Shown: positions 18,161 to 26,300, numbered from the stretch's first letter. The stretch is 48,448 bases of DNA from Planococcus koreensis (GCF_004761975.1 NZ_RQII01000047.1:1-48448), one strand, 5' to 3'. Program-made: numbers and translations. The notes: generated by a model from the sequence alone, not told the origin.

Positions 18161-18514
18161 ATGGCAATGAAAGTGAAAGAACTGGAAATCGAAAAAACCG
18201 GCATGGTCCTGAAATTGCTCGGCGACAAAACACGGTTGTCGATGGTGAAGCTGCTGGAGAACAACGAATGCTGCGTCTGTGAATTCGTCGAAATCTTTCA
18301 TATCAGCCAATCCGCCATCAGCCAGCATCTCCGCAAACTGCGGGATGTGGGGCTCGTGAAGGAAAACCGGAGAGGGCAGTGGATCTTTTATTCATTGAAC
18401 ACTTCCAGTGAGATGTATGAGCTCGTCTTGAACGTCCTGGCATTTGTTCCAGACCAAAACAGCCACCTCAAAGAACTCGAAAAGCAAGGGCTCCGCATCA
18501 ATTGTTCGATCTAA
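18161..18514 (+). CDS. arsR: ArsR-family arsenic-responsive repressor
   Basis: A 117-residue winged-helix repressor. The metalloid-binding region reads [11 protein letters not shown], with the CxC of the classical ELCVCDL site plus one extra Cys. The recognition helix is [18 protein letters not shown]. It is expected to leave DNA when As(III) or Sb(III) binds. AAAGGAGGGG precedes the ATG. It is the first gene of a tight operon with arsC, arsD and arsA, and a large palindrome overlaps the promoter. Confidence 0.9.
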   Translation: MAMKVKELEIEKTGMVLKLLGDKTRLSMVKLLENNECCVCEFVEIFHISQSAISQHLRKLRDVGLVKENRRGQWIFYSLNTSSEMYELVLNVLAFVPDQNSHLKELEKQGLRINCSI

Positions 18515-18542
18515 AACTACTGACAGAATAGGGGATTTTCCA

Positions 18543-18962
18543 ATGACACAAAAAACATTATATTTTCTATGCACAGGCAATTCATGCCGCAGCCAAATGG
18601 CTGAAGGCTGGGGGAAACAGATTCTTGGCGACGAATGGCGCGTCCTGAGCGCAGGAATTGAAGCGCATGGCTTGAACCCGAACGCCGTCAAAGCGATGAA
18701 CGAAGTCGGAATCGATATTTCAAACCAAACTTCCGATGTCATCGACACGGACATCTTGAACAATGCAGATTTTGTTGTCACGCTATGCGGCGACGCAGCA
18801 GACAAATGCCCGATGACGCCTCCGCATGTGAAACGCGACCATTGGGGCTTTGAAGATCCAGCGAAAGCGCAAGGGACGGACGAAGAAAAATGGGCTGTGT
18901 TCCAGCGTGTACGCGACGACATCGGTGCACGCATTCAGAAATTCGCTGACACCGGTGAATAA
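18543..18962 (+). CDS. arsC: Arsenate reductase, thioredoxin-coupled type
   Basis: A 139-residue reductase of the low-molecular-weight phosphatase fold that converts As(V) to As(III). The active loop CTGNSCRS has Cys 10 and Cys 15 of the family pattern. The redox pair is in [11 protein letters not shown] at about residues 82 and 89. [12 protein letters not shown] is also typical. The length matches the S. aureus/B. subtilis type. It starts 28 bp after arsR in the same operon. Confidence 0.95.
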   Translation: MTQKTLYFLCTGNSCRSQMAEGWGKQILGDEWRVLSAGIEAHGLNPNAVKAMNEVGIDISNQTSDVIDTDILNNADFVVTLCGDAADKCPMTPPHVKRDHWGFEDPAKAQGTDEEKWAVFQRVRDDIGARIQKFADTGE

Positions 18963-19015
18963 ATTCGAAAAGAACCTGAAGCAATGGACATCCTAAGCTG
19001 AAAGAGGTGGCAATG

Positions 19016-19375
19016 ATGAACAAAATAGAAATTTACGATCCCGCGATGTGCTGCTCAACAGGCGTCTGCGGACCAAGTGTGGACCCAGAACTGACGCGGT
19101 TAGCATCAGCAGTTTATTCACTCGAGAAAAAAGGCTTTGATATCAAGCGCTTCAACTTAGCGAACGAACCGGCTGCATTTGTCGAAAATGCATTAGTCAA
19201 CCAGGCCTTGGTAGATAAAGGACCAGAAGCGTTGCCAATGGTGCTGTTGAATGGCGAAATCGTCAGAGTCGCATCTTACCCGACAAATGATGAATTCGCG
19301 CAATGGTTCGGCATTACACCCGAGCAATTGCAGGAAAAACCGAAAGTGAAACAATCCATCAAGTTTTCAATCTAA
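19016..19375 (+). CDS. arsD: Arsenical metallochaperone ArsD
   Basis: A 120-codon protein of the ArsD family. It begins NKIEIYDPAMCCSTGVCGPSVDPEL, which contains the Cys12-Cys13 and Cys18-type triad that carries As(III)/Sb(III) to ArsA. The C-terminal vicinal Cys pairs of the R773 protein are absent, as in many short ArsDs. The ATG at 19016 is taken with GAGG 8 bases upstream; ATG 19013 is the alternative. The stop is 11 bp before arsA, the usual arsDA pairing. Confidence 0.93.
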   Translation: MNKIEIYDPAMCCSTGVCGPSVDPELTRLASAVYSLEKKGFDIKRFNLANEPAAFVENALVNQALVDKGPEALPMVLLNGEIVRVASYPTNDEFAQWFGITPEQLQEKPKVKQSIKFSI

Positions 19376-19386
19376 GGAGGAGTTTC

Positions 19387-21156
19387 ATGTATCCGCTATT
19401 CAATCCGAAACATGTTGAACTGACTCCTTTCCTGTTTTTTACCGGCAAAGGGGGCGTCGGCAAAACGTCCGTGGCCTGTGCCACCGCTGTTGCACTCGCT
19501 GACCGGGGAAAGAAGGTGCTGCTGGTCAGTACCGATCCCGCTTCGAACTTGCAGGATGTGCTGAGTGTGGAATTAACGGGCGAACCCATCGAAATTCCGG
19601 CAATCGCCAATTTGTCGGCAGCGAATATCGATCCGGAAGCGGCCGCGAAAAGCTACCGTGAAAAAACGGTCGGCCCGTACCGCGGCAAATTGCCGGATGC
19701 GGTGCTTGCGACGATGGAAGAGCAGTTGTCAGGTGCTTGTACGGTGGAAATTGCGGCGTTTGACGAGTTTTCACGACTGCTGTCAGACGAAGCGGTGCTC
19801 GAACAATACGACCATGTTGTATTTGATACAGCACCGACCGGACACACACTCCGGCTGTTGCAATTGCCATCAGCGTGGAGCGGTTTTCTGGATACCAGTA
19901 CACATGGTGCATCTTGCCTCGGGCCGCTTGCCGGACTGGAAGGCAAAAAGGAAATGTATGCAAAAGCGGTTGCTGCGCTATCGGATTTTAACAAGACGAC
20001 ATTGCTGCTTGTTGCCCGGCCGGATACTTCTTCTTTGAATGAAGCAGCGCGAGCTGCCCATGAATTGAAAGAAATCGGCGTCGAAAACCAGCTCTTGATT
20101 GTCAACGGCGTTCTCCAAACGCGGCATCCGGAAGACGTTGTTTCCAGCGCGTTCTATGACCGGCAGCGCCGCGCATTGAAAGATGCGCCAACCGCTTTAA
20201 AGCAAGTTATGACGTACGCATTGCCATTCGTAGCGTATTCATTGACCGGAGCAGACAACCTGCGCCATCTATTCAGCTTTTACAGCATAACAACAGCTGC
20301 AGCAGCGAATACGGCAGAAACGGCAGAAATGCCCGGACTGGACCGCGTCATCGCTGATTTCGAGGCCAATAACACCCGCGTCATCTTCACGATGGGCAAA
20401 GGCGGAGTAGGTAAAACGACAGTGGCGTCCGCCATTGCTGTAGGGCTTGCCGAAAGGGGCCATCGCGTCCATTTGACGACAACCGATCCTGCTGACCATT
20501 TAGGCTACACATTCGGCGGTGGAAAAGGCAATGAGCGCTTGTCCATCAGCCGCATTGATCCGGCGGTGGAAGTAGCGAATTACAAAACGGAAGTTCTCAA
20601 AGATGCCGGCGACGGCCTGACCGAAGAAGAGCTTGCTTATCTGAAAGAAGACATGGAATCGCCATGCACCGAAGAAATCGCCTTGTTCAAGGCGTTTGCC
20701 ACAGTCGTCGACAAAGCGGATGACGAAATCGTCGTCATCGACACTGCCCCGACTGGACATACCTTGTTATTGCTCGATTCAACCGAAGCGTACCACAAGG
20801 AAATGAGCCGTTCGGCGGGAGACGTGCCAGACAGCGTGAAAAAGCTGCTGCCGCGTCTGCGCAATCCGAAGGAAACCGGCGTCGTCATCGTCACATTGGC
20901 GGAAGCGACACCCGTGCTGGAAGCGGCACGTTTGCAGGAAGATTTAAAACGGGCACAAATCGATCCGAAATGGTGGATCATCAATCAAAGCCTTTATGCC
21001 GCTAAAACCGAAGATCCAGTATTAAGAGGGCGAGCCGCTTCTGAAAAACAGTGGATTCAAAAAGTAGTGGATGAGCTTGCAGCCAAGTACGCTGTGATTC
21101 CGTGGCTTGCTGAAGAAAAAATCGGCTATGATAAACTAAAGGAATTCAGCAACTAA
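19387..21156 (+). CDS. arsA: Arsenite-stimulated pump ATPase ArsA (two-domain)
   Basis: A 589-residue protein made of two homologous ATPase halves. Each has a deviant Walker A (GKGGVGKTS at about 20-28, GKGGVGKTT in the second half) and the signal sequence DTAPTGHTL. Cys residues at about 118 (SGACTVEI), 177 (HGASCLGPL) and in the second half (ESPCTEEIA) occupy the places of the three metalloid-binding Cys of E. coli ArsA. It normally powers ArsB, but no ArsB or Acr3 gene is adjacent. AAGGAGGAG precedes the ATG. Confidence 0.95.
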   Translation: MYPLFNPKHVELTPFLFFTGKGGVGKTSVACATAVALADRGKKVLLVSTDPASNLQDVLSVELTGEPIEIPAIANLSAANIDPEAAAKSYREKTVGPYRGKLPDAVLATMEEQLSGACTVEIAAFDEFSRLLSDEAVLEQYDHVVFDTAPTGHTLRLLQLPSAWSGFLDTSTHGASCLGPLAGLEGKKEMYAKAVAALSDFNKTTLLLVARPDTSSLNEAARAAHELKEIGVENQLLIVNGVLQTRHPEDVVSSAFYDRQRRALKDAPTALKQVMTYALPFVAYSLTGADNLRHLFSFYSITTAAAANTAETAEMPGLDRVIADFEANNTRVIFTMGKGGVGKTTVASAIAVGLAERGHRVHLTTTDPADHLGYTFGGGKGNERLSISRIDPAVEVANYKTEVLKDAGDGLTEEELAYLKEDMESPCTEEIALFKAFATVVDKADDEIVVIDTAPTGHTLLLLDSTEAYHKEMSRSAGDVPDSVKKLLPRLRNPKETGVVIVTLAEATPVLEAARLQEDLKRAQIDPKWWIINQSLYAAKTEDPVLRGRAASEKQWIQKVVDELAAKYAVIPWLAEEKIGYDKLKEFSN

Positions 21157-21185
21157 AACTTGAGAATCGAAAGGCGGAATGGACA

Positions 21186-21614
21186 ATGGAAAAAGCGTAT
21201 CAGGAATTGGTTAAAGACAAAATTTATGTTGGCGGAGCGGCAGATGCACAAGCAGCGGCTGATAACGAAAAAGTGGACGTTGTCATCGATTTGCGCGCGG
21301 AAGCAACGGAAGAAGATACGGATTACAACCGCATCGCCTGTCCGATCATTGAAGACTCAGAAGAGCATCAAGACGAGTCTATCAAAAAAGCGATCGACCA
21401 AGTTAAAAAAGCCTATGACAGCGGCCAAAAAGTATTTTTCCATTGCGGCGGCGGAAGCAACCGCGCAGGTACGGTAGCAGTCGGCACCTTGCTAGCCCTC
21501 GGAAAAGCAGATACTATTGAACAAGCTGAGAAAGACGCAACGGCGATCCGTTCAAAAATCAACGTAAGACCAGAATTCAAAGAATCCTTGAAACGGATTT
21601 TCCCAGAAGCATAA
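21186..21614 (+). CDS. Cys-based phosphatase-like protein in the ars operon
   Basis: A 142-residue protein with the P-loop HCGGGSNRAG: Cys 87, five residues, Arg 93, the CX5R signature of protein-tyrosine/dual-specificity phosphatases. The N-terminal part (KIYVGGAADAQAAADNEKVDVVIDLRAEA) is like the DSP domain of beta-lactamase-hydrolase-like proteins. It follows arsA by 29 bp and precedes the HesB-like gene by 21 bp, so it is in the ars transcript. Its substrate and role in arsenic resistance are unknown. A Cys thiolate at the base of an oxyanion pocket could bind arsenate, but that is speculation. Confidence 0.7.
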   Translation: MEKAYQELVKDKIYVGGAADAQAAADNEKVDVVIDLRAEATEEDTDYNRIACPIIEDSEEHQDESIKKAIDQVKKAYDSGQKVFFHCGGGSNRAGTVAVGTLLALGKADTIEQAEKDATAIRSKINVRPEFKESLKRIFPEA

Positions 21615-21635
21615 ACGTGTAAGGAGAGATGGACG

Positions 21636-21917
21636 ATGATCATTACTGACGAAGCAAAAAAATACATCGAGACAGTCCTTGAAGACAATAAAGCCGAAGG
21701 GATTCGCATGTACGCCGTTGAAGGCGGCTGCTGCGGTCCGTCAATCGGCTTATCACTGGACGCTCCGGAAACAGACGACCAAGTTTCCGAAATCAACGGC
21801 ATCAAAATCGCTATTGCCCCACAAGCCCTATCAGCGACTGAAGACATGACATTGGATTTTGAAACAACAGGCGAACAGTCTGGCCTGACCATGGTCGGTG
21901 CTCCCGGCTGCTGTTAA
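21636..21917 (+). CDS. HesB/IscA-like protein with vicinal cysteines
   Basis: A 93-residue protein resembling the HesB/IscA fold (ITDEAKKYIETVLEDNKAEGIRM). The Cys set is unusual: GGCCGPS in the middle and GAPGCC at the very end, so there are two Cys-Cys pairs instead of the single Cys plus CxC of IscA. Paired thiols suit As(III) or Fe-S binding. It is the last gene of the ars transcript and is followed by a terminator. AAGGAGAG precedes the ATG. Confidence 0.7.
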   Translation: MIITDEAKKYIETVLEDNKAEGIRMYAVEGGCCGPSIGLSLDAPETDDQVSEINGIKIAIAPQALSATEDMTLDFETTGEQSGLTMVGAPGCC

Positions 21918-21937
21918 AAATAACAGAAGAATAAGGA

Positions 21938-21979
21938 TTGGTCAGTTGCCGCTTAGTTGCCGCAACTGGCCAATTTTTT
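21938..21979 (+). terminator. Terminator of the ars operon
   Basis: An imperfect stem, TTGGTCAGTTGC against GCAACTGGCCAA, is followed by six Ts. Beyond it, up to the MarR gene, there is no coding sequence; the gap holds repeat copy B and an operator. Confidence 0.8.
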
Positions 21980-22240
21980 GGTTGATAATTAAATTTAGAT
22001 GGTACTCTCTTCGATCTCTATAATAGTTGAATAAAAGAAGAGATTCTTTGGACTCCGCTCAAATCGCTTTGAGAATGGCATAGAGGATTTCTTTGTCTCT
22101 GCCTCTGTCTCTACAACGCTGTGTTAACTTCGAGACATGAAAAACCGTTGCAACACTGCTCTAGCTTTAGGACATGAAACCCCGATACATTTTACGCTAG
22201 ATAAGTACTTGATAAAATCAGCTATCTTGTAGATTCGGAG

Positions 22241-22344
22241 AAAAACTGCCGAGACGCCTGCGGGAAAGCGAGAAAGCGGAGACCCTGCAGGAGCGCAGCG
22301 ACGAAGCGGCTCAGCGCTCGCCCGCGGCAAGCGAGGCAGTTTTT
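22241..22344. repeat. GC-rich intergenic element, copy B
   Basis: It is bounded by a perfect 10-bp inverted repeat (AAAAACTGCC at 22241-22250, GGCAGTTTTT at 22335-22344); CGGAG lies outside the left end and again after the right end. The 78-bp core at 22256-22333 aligns with copy A at 459-538, differing by scattered substitutions and small indels. It begins GCCTGCGGGAAAGCGAG and ends GCTCGCCCGCGGCAAGCG in both. It has no coding capacity. It stands out as G/C-rich in an A/T-rich gap. Confidence 0.65.
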
Positions 22345-22370
22345 CGGAGTATAGAAAGTCATTTAAATAT

Positions 22371-22387
22371 ACTTGCAAAATGCAAAT
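22371..22387. promoter_or_regulatory. Operator-like inverted repeat upstream of the MarR gene
   Basis: The 17-bp sequence ACTTGCAAAATGCAAAT is partly palindromic and matches 14 of 17 bases of a site at 22878-22894 in front of the flavoprotein gene. It lies 33 bases before the MarR start codon. Autoregulation by the MarR protein is inferred. Confidence 0.55.
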
Positions 22388-22419
22388 AATAAATGTAGAA
22401 TAAACCTGAGGTGAACGAC

Positions 22420-22866
22420 ATGGAAACGAAAAGAGAATTGTTTCAGACGATGGTTAAGCGTTTTGGGCTATTGAACCGCAATTGCTGCGAAGTTGGAAGC
22501 TTAGACATTACCATGGTCCAAAGCCAGATCCTTTACGAAATCAGCAAGCGCAGCAATGCGCCGATGCAGGAAGTGGCTGATGCGCTGGGTACGGATATTT
22601 CAACATTCAGCCGCCAGATCCAGAACATGATCAAATTGGATTTGATAAAGAAATCCCCTTCTGAAGCCGATAAGCGCATTTACCTATTGTCGCTGACCGA
22701 ACAAGGAAACAAAGTGGCACAAGAAATCCAAAGAGAGATGGAAGCCCATCTGGATGAAATATTTTCACATATGAACGAATTTGAAAAAGAGACGGTCTTG
22801 CGTTCGATGGCGCTGCTGAATGGGGCAATGGCTAAATCAAGTGTCTGCTGCAAACCGATTTTTTAA
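22420..22866 (+). CDS. MarR-family regulator with Cys pairs
   Basis: A 148-residue winged-helix regulator (MQEVADALGTDISTFSRQIQNMIKLDLI as HTH, then the wing SPSEADKRIYLLSLTEQG). It has Cys-Cys pairs near the N-terminus (LNRNCCEVG) and at the C-terminus (SSVCCKPIF), which suggests sensing of a thiol-reactive agent such as As(III), Sb(III) or an oxidant. GAGGTGA precedes the ATG at 22420; a GTG at 22411 is less likely. It probably controls itself and the flavoprotein gene through matching 17-bp sites. Confidence 0.8.
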   Translation: METKRELFQTMVKRFGLLNRNCCEVGSLDITMVQSQILYEISKRSNAPMQEVADALGTDISTFSRQIQNMIKLDLIKKSPSEADKRIYLLSLTEQGNKVAQEIQREMEAHLDEIFSHMNEFEKETVLRSMALLNGAMAKSSVCCKPIF

Positions 22867-22877
22867 GCTGAAATTTT

Positions 22878-22894
22878 ACTTGCAAAAATCAAGT
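22878..22894. promoter_or_regulatory. Second copy of the MarR operator-like site
   Basis: ACTTGCAAAAATCAAGT has arms ACTTG and CAAGT and matches the site at 22371. It begins 11 bases after the MarR stop codon and ends 33 bases before the flavoprotein start codon, the same distance as the first site to its gene. Confidence 0.55.
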
Positions 22895-22927
22895 TTTAAC
22901 GGTTCGTAAATAAAAGGAGGAAAAAAC

Positions 22928-24268
22928 ATGTCCAGTCAAAAAAATTGCTGTAACCCTGCTGTTTTAAAAACTCCCATCCATTTCACGTTGCCGAAAAAAG
23001 ACAATCAATCACTGCCTGTAGCGATCATCGGGGGAGGTCCTGTAGGGTTAGCAGCAGCCGCACATCTGGTGAAAGCGGGTGAATCGTTCATTCTGCTCGA
23101 AGCAGGTCCATCGATAGCGCATCATGTTTTGCAATGGTGGCACGTTCGATTGTTTTCGCCTTGGCGCTATAATATAGACAAAGCGGCAAAGGAATTGCTT
23201 GAGAAGAGCGGATGGTCCGCGCCGCAAGATGACGAACTTCCCACCGGAAAAGAACTGGCAGACAACTATTTGATTCCCTTATCTAAAGTGACTGAAATCG
23301 CTCCATCCATCTGGACCGATGCGAAAGTGGTCGGCATCAGCAGAAAAGGGCAAGACAAAATGAAGACGGCGAACCGGGAAACGCTGCCGTTCCTCCTTTA
23401 CATTGAAAATGCACAAGGGCAGCCGCGCCGGATCGAAGCAAAAGCTGTAATCGATGCAAGCGGCACTTGGGGCCAGCCCAATCCGCTCAATGCTTCCGGT
23501 GTATGGACCCGCCAGGAAAAAGCGCTTGACGAACGAATTTATTACGGCATCGCCGATGTTACAGGACCGAATCGACAACATTACGCTGGGAAGCACATTG
23601 CGGTTGCGGGAGGGGGCCATTCGGCGATCAACACGATTTTGGAGCTGGCGGAACTTGAGGATGTGAAAATCAGTTGGATTTTGCGCAAGGCCAATGTCCA
23701 GCAAGCTTACGGCGGAGAAGAGAAAGACGCATTGGAAGCGCGCGGCGAGCTTGGTTCGCGCATCCATGAGCTGGTGGATTCCGGCCGTGTCAATGTTTAC
23801 ACGCCTTTCCATGTTCAGCACATCGAAGAAATGGGAGATGCCATTTCGCTTGAAGGTGAGATGAAAGGGCAGCCGTTTGTTCTCAACGGAATTGATGCTG
23901 TCATCGTCAATGCGGGAAGCCGGCCGGACCTTTCGATGCTTAACGAAATCCGCACAAGCATTGACCCGGCGACTGAAAGCGTCGAAGCGCTCGCGCCGCT
24001 GATCGATCCGAATCTCCACAGCTGCGGAACGGTCCGCCCTCATGGTGAAAAGGAATTGCGGCAGCCGGAGAAAGATTTTTATATTGTGGGGATGAAGAGC
24101 TATGGCCGTGCGCCAACGTTCTTGATGGCGACCGGATACGAACAGGTGCGGTCAATCGTTGCGTATTTGACTGGCGACTTCGCGTCCGCTGCAAACCTTG
24201 AACTGGAATTGCCGGAAACCGGGGTCTGCAGCACAAATCTCAACAGCGCCTCTGCAACGTGCTGTTAA
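22928..24268 (+). CDS. FAD/NAD(P)-binding oxidoreductase, thiol-rich ends
   Basis: A 446-residue flavoprotein. The first dinucleotide fold is VAIIGGGPVGLAAAAHLVKAG, followed by QWWHVRLFSPWRYN. A second fold, HIAVAGGGHSAINTILEL, fits NAD(P)H binding, and the C-terminal part has FYIVGMKSYGRAPTFLMATGYEQV. The layout resembles flavin monooxygenase or thioredoxin-reductase-like enzymes seen near arsenic genes. Cys pairs flank it (QKNCCNP at the start, SATCC at the end). AAAGGAGG precedes the ATG. The substrate is unknown; organoarsenical or metalloid chemistry is a guess from context. Confidence 0.75.
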   Translation: MSSQKNCCNPAVLKTPIHFTLPKKDNQSLPVAIIGGGPVGLAAAAHLVKAGESFILLEAGPSIAHHVLQWWHVRLFSPWRYNIDKAAKELLEKSGWSAPQDDELPTGKELADNYLIPLSKVTEIAPSIWTDAKVVGISRKGQDKMKTANRETLPFLLYIENAQGQPRRIEAKAVIDASGTWGQPNPLNASGVWTRQEKALDERIYYGIADVTGPNRQHYAGKHIAVAGGGHSAINTILELAELEDVKISWILRKANVQQAYGGEEKDALEARGELGSRIHELVDSGRVNVYTPFHVQHIEEMGDAISLEGEMKGQPFVLNGIDAVIVNAGSRPDLSMLNEIRTSIDPATESVEALAPLIDPNLHSCGTVRPHGEKELRQPEKDFYIVGMKSYGRAPTFLMATGYEQVRSIVAYLTGDFASAANLELELPETGVCSTNLNSASATCC

Positions 24269-24280
24269 AGGAGAATTCAA

Positions 24281-24475
24281 ATGACCGTCAACCACGGAGG
24301 GAATCTCCATGAGGCATATTTTATCTCTTATTTGAAACTCGTCATGGCTTCAAGAGAGTGCGGCACCGCATGCGCGGAAAATTTCGCCTTTGAAACATTC
24401 TTCAGCGGGGACGCTTCTAAATTCGGACCGACCACCTTTGAACGCTTCCAACGAGCCGCAGCTTCTTTAAAATAA
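24281..24475 (+). CDS. Small unknown protein with CxxxC
   Basis: A 64-residue protein I do not recognise, with one Cys pair (SRECGTACAENF). AAGGAG lies 7 bases before the ATG, the gene begins 12 bp after the flavoprotein stop, and a strong terminator follows, so it is very probably expressed with the flavoprotein. The Cys pair fits the thiol-rich theme of the locus. Confidence 0.65.
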   Translation: MTVNHGGNLHEAYFISYLKLVMASRECGTACAENFAFETFFSGDASKFGPTTFERFQRAAASLK

Positions 24476-24484
24476 CGCATACGC

Positions 24485-24520
24485 AAAGCACCCAGTGAAA
24501 TCTTCACTGGGTGCTTTTTT
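24485..24520 (+). terminator. Terminator of the flavoprotein operon
   Basis: A perfect 15-bp stem (AAAGCACCCAGTGAA and complement) has a 3-base loop and a T run. Confidence 0.93.
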
Positions 24521-24586
24521 GGGAGGAAATTGAGTGCGTGAAGAGAATGTATATAGATGGAAGCGATTTTAGGAGGGAGGAATAAG

Positions 24587-24976
24587 GTGAATCCCATTAC
24601 AATTGTCGCGATTGCGATGGTCTTTGCATTGTACGTCTTGGTCAGCCAATTCTTTTTAAAGAAAAAGTTGAAAGTGAAACCGGTCACCGTCAGCATATTT
24701 CATCAAGACAGGAAGGGGCTATTTATCGCAATCGATGTTGCTTTGCTGCTGATGTTTATCGTCGGGATGATGTTCTTGTTCGTAGAAAACGATATAGGAG
24801 ATTTTCCGCGCTTTGCAGCGGCGATTCCGGTATTCGCATTGTTTTTCTTGCAAGGCGTGAACCACGCAATCGAGCAATGGCTGCTGAACCGCCAGAAAAA
24901 AGCGTATTGGCATGAAATCCTCAATGCTGTTTTGATGCTCTTGCTGTTCGCCGTAATTTGGGCAGGCGAAACCTAA
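24587..24976 (+). CDS. Small membrane protein, DUF4181-like
   Basis: A 129-residue protein with four hydrophobic helices (about residues 5-22, 45-65, 75-95 and 110-126) separated by basic loops such as KKKLKVKP and NRQKKAYWHE. This resembles the DUF4181 family of Bacillus membrane proteins, with no known function. The GTG at 24587 is preferred since GGAGGGAGG lies just upstream; an ATG at 24557 would include it. It converges with the MFS gene, 18 bp between stops. Confidence 0.65.
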   Translation: MNPITIVAIAMVFALYVLVSQFFLKKKLKVKPVTVSIFHQDRKGLFIAIDVALLLMFIVGMMFLFVENDIGDFPRFAAAIPVFALFFLQGVNHAIEQWLLNRQKKAYWHEILNAVLMLLLFAVIWAGET

Positions 24977-24994
24977 AGTCTGCCCAAAACTCAG

Positions 24995-26179
24995 TCAGCC
25001 TGATACAGGAAAGCGCTTTTTCAGGTAAAGAGACGAGGTAAACACCAGACCAGCCAACAGCAGGGAAACAATCAATGCGGCGATTTCTCCCCAACGGTCG
25101 ATGGCCACGGTGTAGGCAAGCGGGGAAGCGGCTGACACAAGAAAACTCGGCACCAGCAGCTTGCCGACGAATGAGCCATAAGTTTTGTGGTCGAACAGCA
25201 TCAGAGGCAGCGTACCGCGCGTAATCGTCATCAAACCATTCCCGGCGCCGAATAAAAACGCGAAGATGAACGCACTAAAAACAAATTCAGCGCTTGCGAG
25301 TCCGAACAAGAAACAAATCGGCAAGATGGCTGAGGCAATAACCGTCAGCGCCAGCGGGTGGATCCGGCTGCCAAACAACACTTCACAGACCCGCGCCAAC
25401 GATTGGCCGATGCCCCGCAGCGTCGATGCCCAAACCGAAATAGCTGCAGCAACGCCGAGACCGGACAATATATTGATCATGTGGGTCGACATGCCTGAAT
25501 TCAAAAAGTTCAGCACCATGAAGATGAACGCATAGACTGCACCGGCAGCCACCCTTTCTTTGCCATCGGCGGCCAAAGGTTTCATGGGTGGCAGCTTGTT
25601 GTCTCCTTCGCTTTGGTTTTCGGAAAACTTGCTGTCCGGTATCGCCAAATGGAGCGGGATGGTCAATAGCGCAAATAAGGCATAGACGTAGAGCGCAGCG
25701 CGCCAGCCGATGGATTCCGCAAGAAAAAAGCCGATCGGCCAAAAGACGGTGGAAGCAAGGCCGCCTAGAAGCGTAATTTGGGAGATGGGGCGTTTTGCGC
25801 CGGCTCCGGCAATTCGTGCGAGCGAGGCAAATGCTGCGTCGTAAAGAGATAGCCGCATTGCAAGGCCCAGCACTATCCAAGACAAATAATAGCTGGTGAG
25901 CGAATGGGAAAGAGCGATGCCGAGACAGCCAATTGCCAGCAGCAAAGAACCCGCAGACATCACGTATCGGCCGCCGTACAAATCGATAAGCCGTCCGGTC
26001 CAAGGGGAAGTGAGGCCCATGACGGCAAGCGCCGCTGAAAATCCGCCATAGACTTGTGTGCCGCTCCATCCCATATCCGCTCCAATCCATGCGCCGAATG
26101 CGGCAATGAGGTAATAGGATACGCCCCAACAAACCAGCTGCGACAGTCCGAGAAACCATATCGTTTTACGCGTGATCAT
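24995..26179 (-). CDS. MFS transporter
   Basis: A 394-residue major facilitator protein with about twelve hydrophobic segments and the motif-A-like loop SPWTGRLIDLYGGRYVM between helices 2 and 3. A hydrophilic central loop (SKFSENQSEGDNKLPPMKPLAADGKE) separates the two six-helix halves. The substrate cannot be read from sequence. Its position next to the arsenic/thiol locus, which lacks an arsenite pump, makes an export role worth considering, but the gene is on the other strand and has its own start region. GGGGGTGAGG precedes the ATG. Confidence 0.8.
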   Translation of the reverse strand: MITRKTIWFLGLSQLVCWGVSYYLIAAFGAWIGADMGWSGTQVYGGFSAALAVMGLTSPWTGRLIDLYGGRYVMSAGSLLLAIGCLGIALSHSLTSYYLSWIVLGLAMRLSLYDAAFASLARIAGAGAKRPISQITLLGGLASTVFWPIGFFLAESIGWRAALYVYALFALLTIPLHLAIPDSKFSENQSEGDNKLPPMKPLAADGKERVAAGAVYAFIFMVLNFLNSGMSTHMINILSGLGVAAAISVWASTLRGIGQSLARVCEVLFGSRIHPLALTVIASAILPICFLFGLASAEFVFSAFIFAFLFGAGNGLMTITRGTLPLMLFDHKTYGSFVGKLLVPSFLVSAASPLAYTVAIDRWGEIAALIVSLLLAGLVFTSSLYLKKRFPVSG

Positions 26180-26300
26180 GCCCTCACCCCCGAGTAATCG
26201 CTATAAGGATAGTATAGGATTCCAAAGCGTTGATTTACATAGCTTGTGTAAAATTTTATTGAAAACAGTTTAGAAGATTACAAAGAAAAGGATGATGGAC

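Noticed and set aside
371..22344. A composite transposon bounded by GC-rich elements A and B
   Set aside because: The interval contains many core-like genes in conserved order, and the elements have different terminal repeats and carry no transposase.
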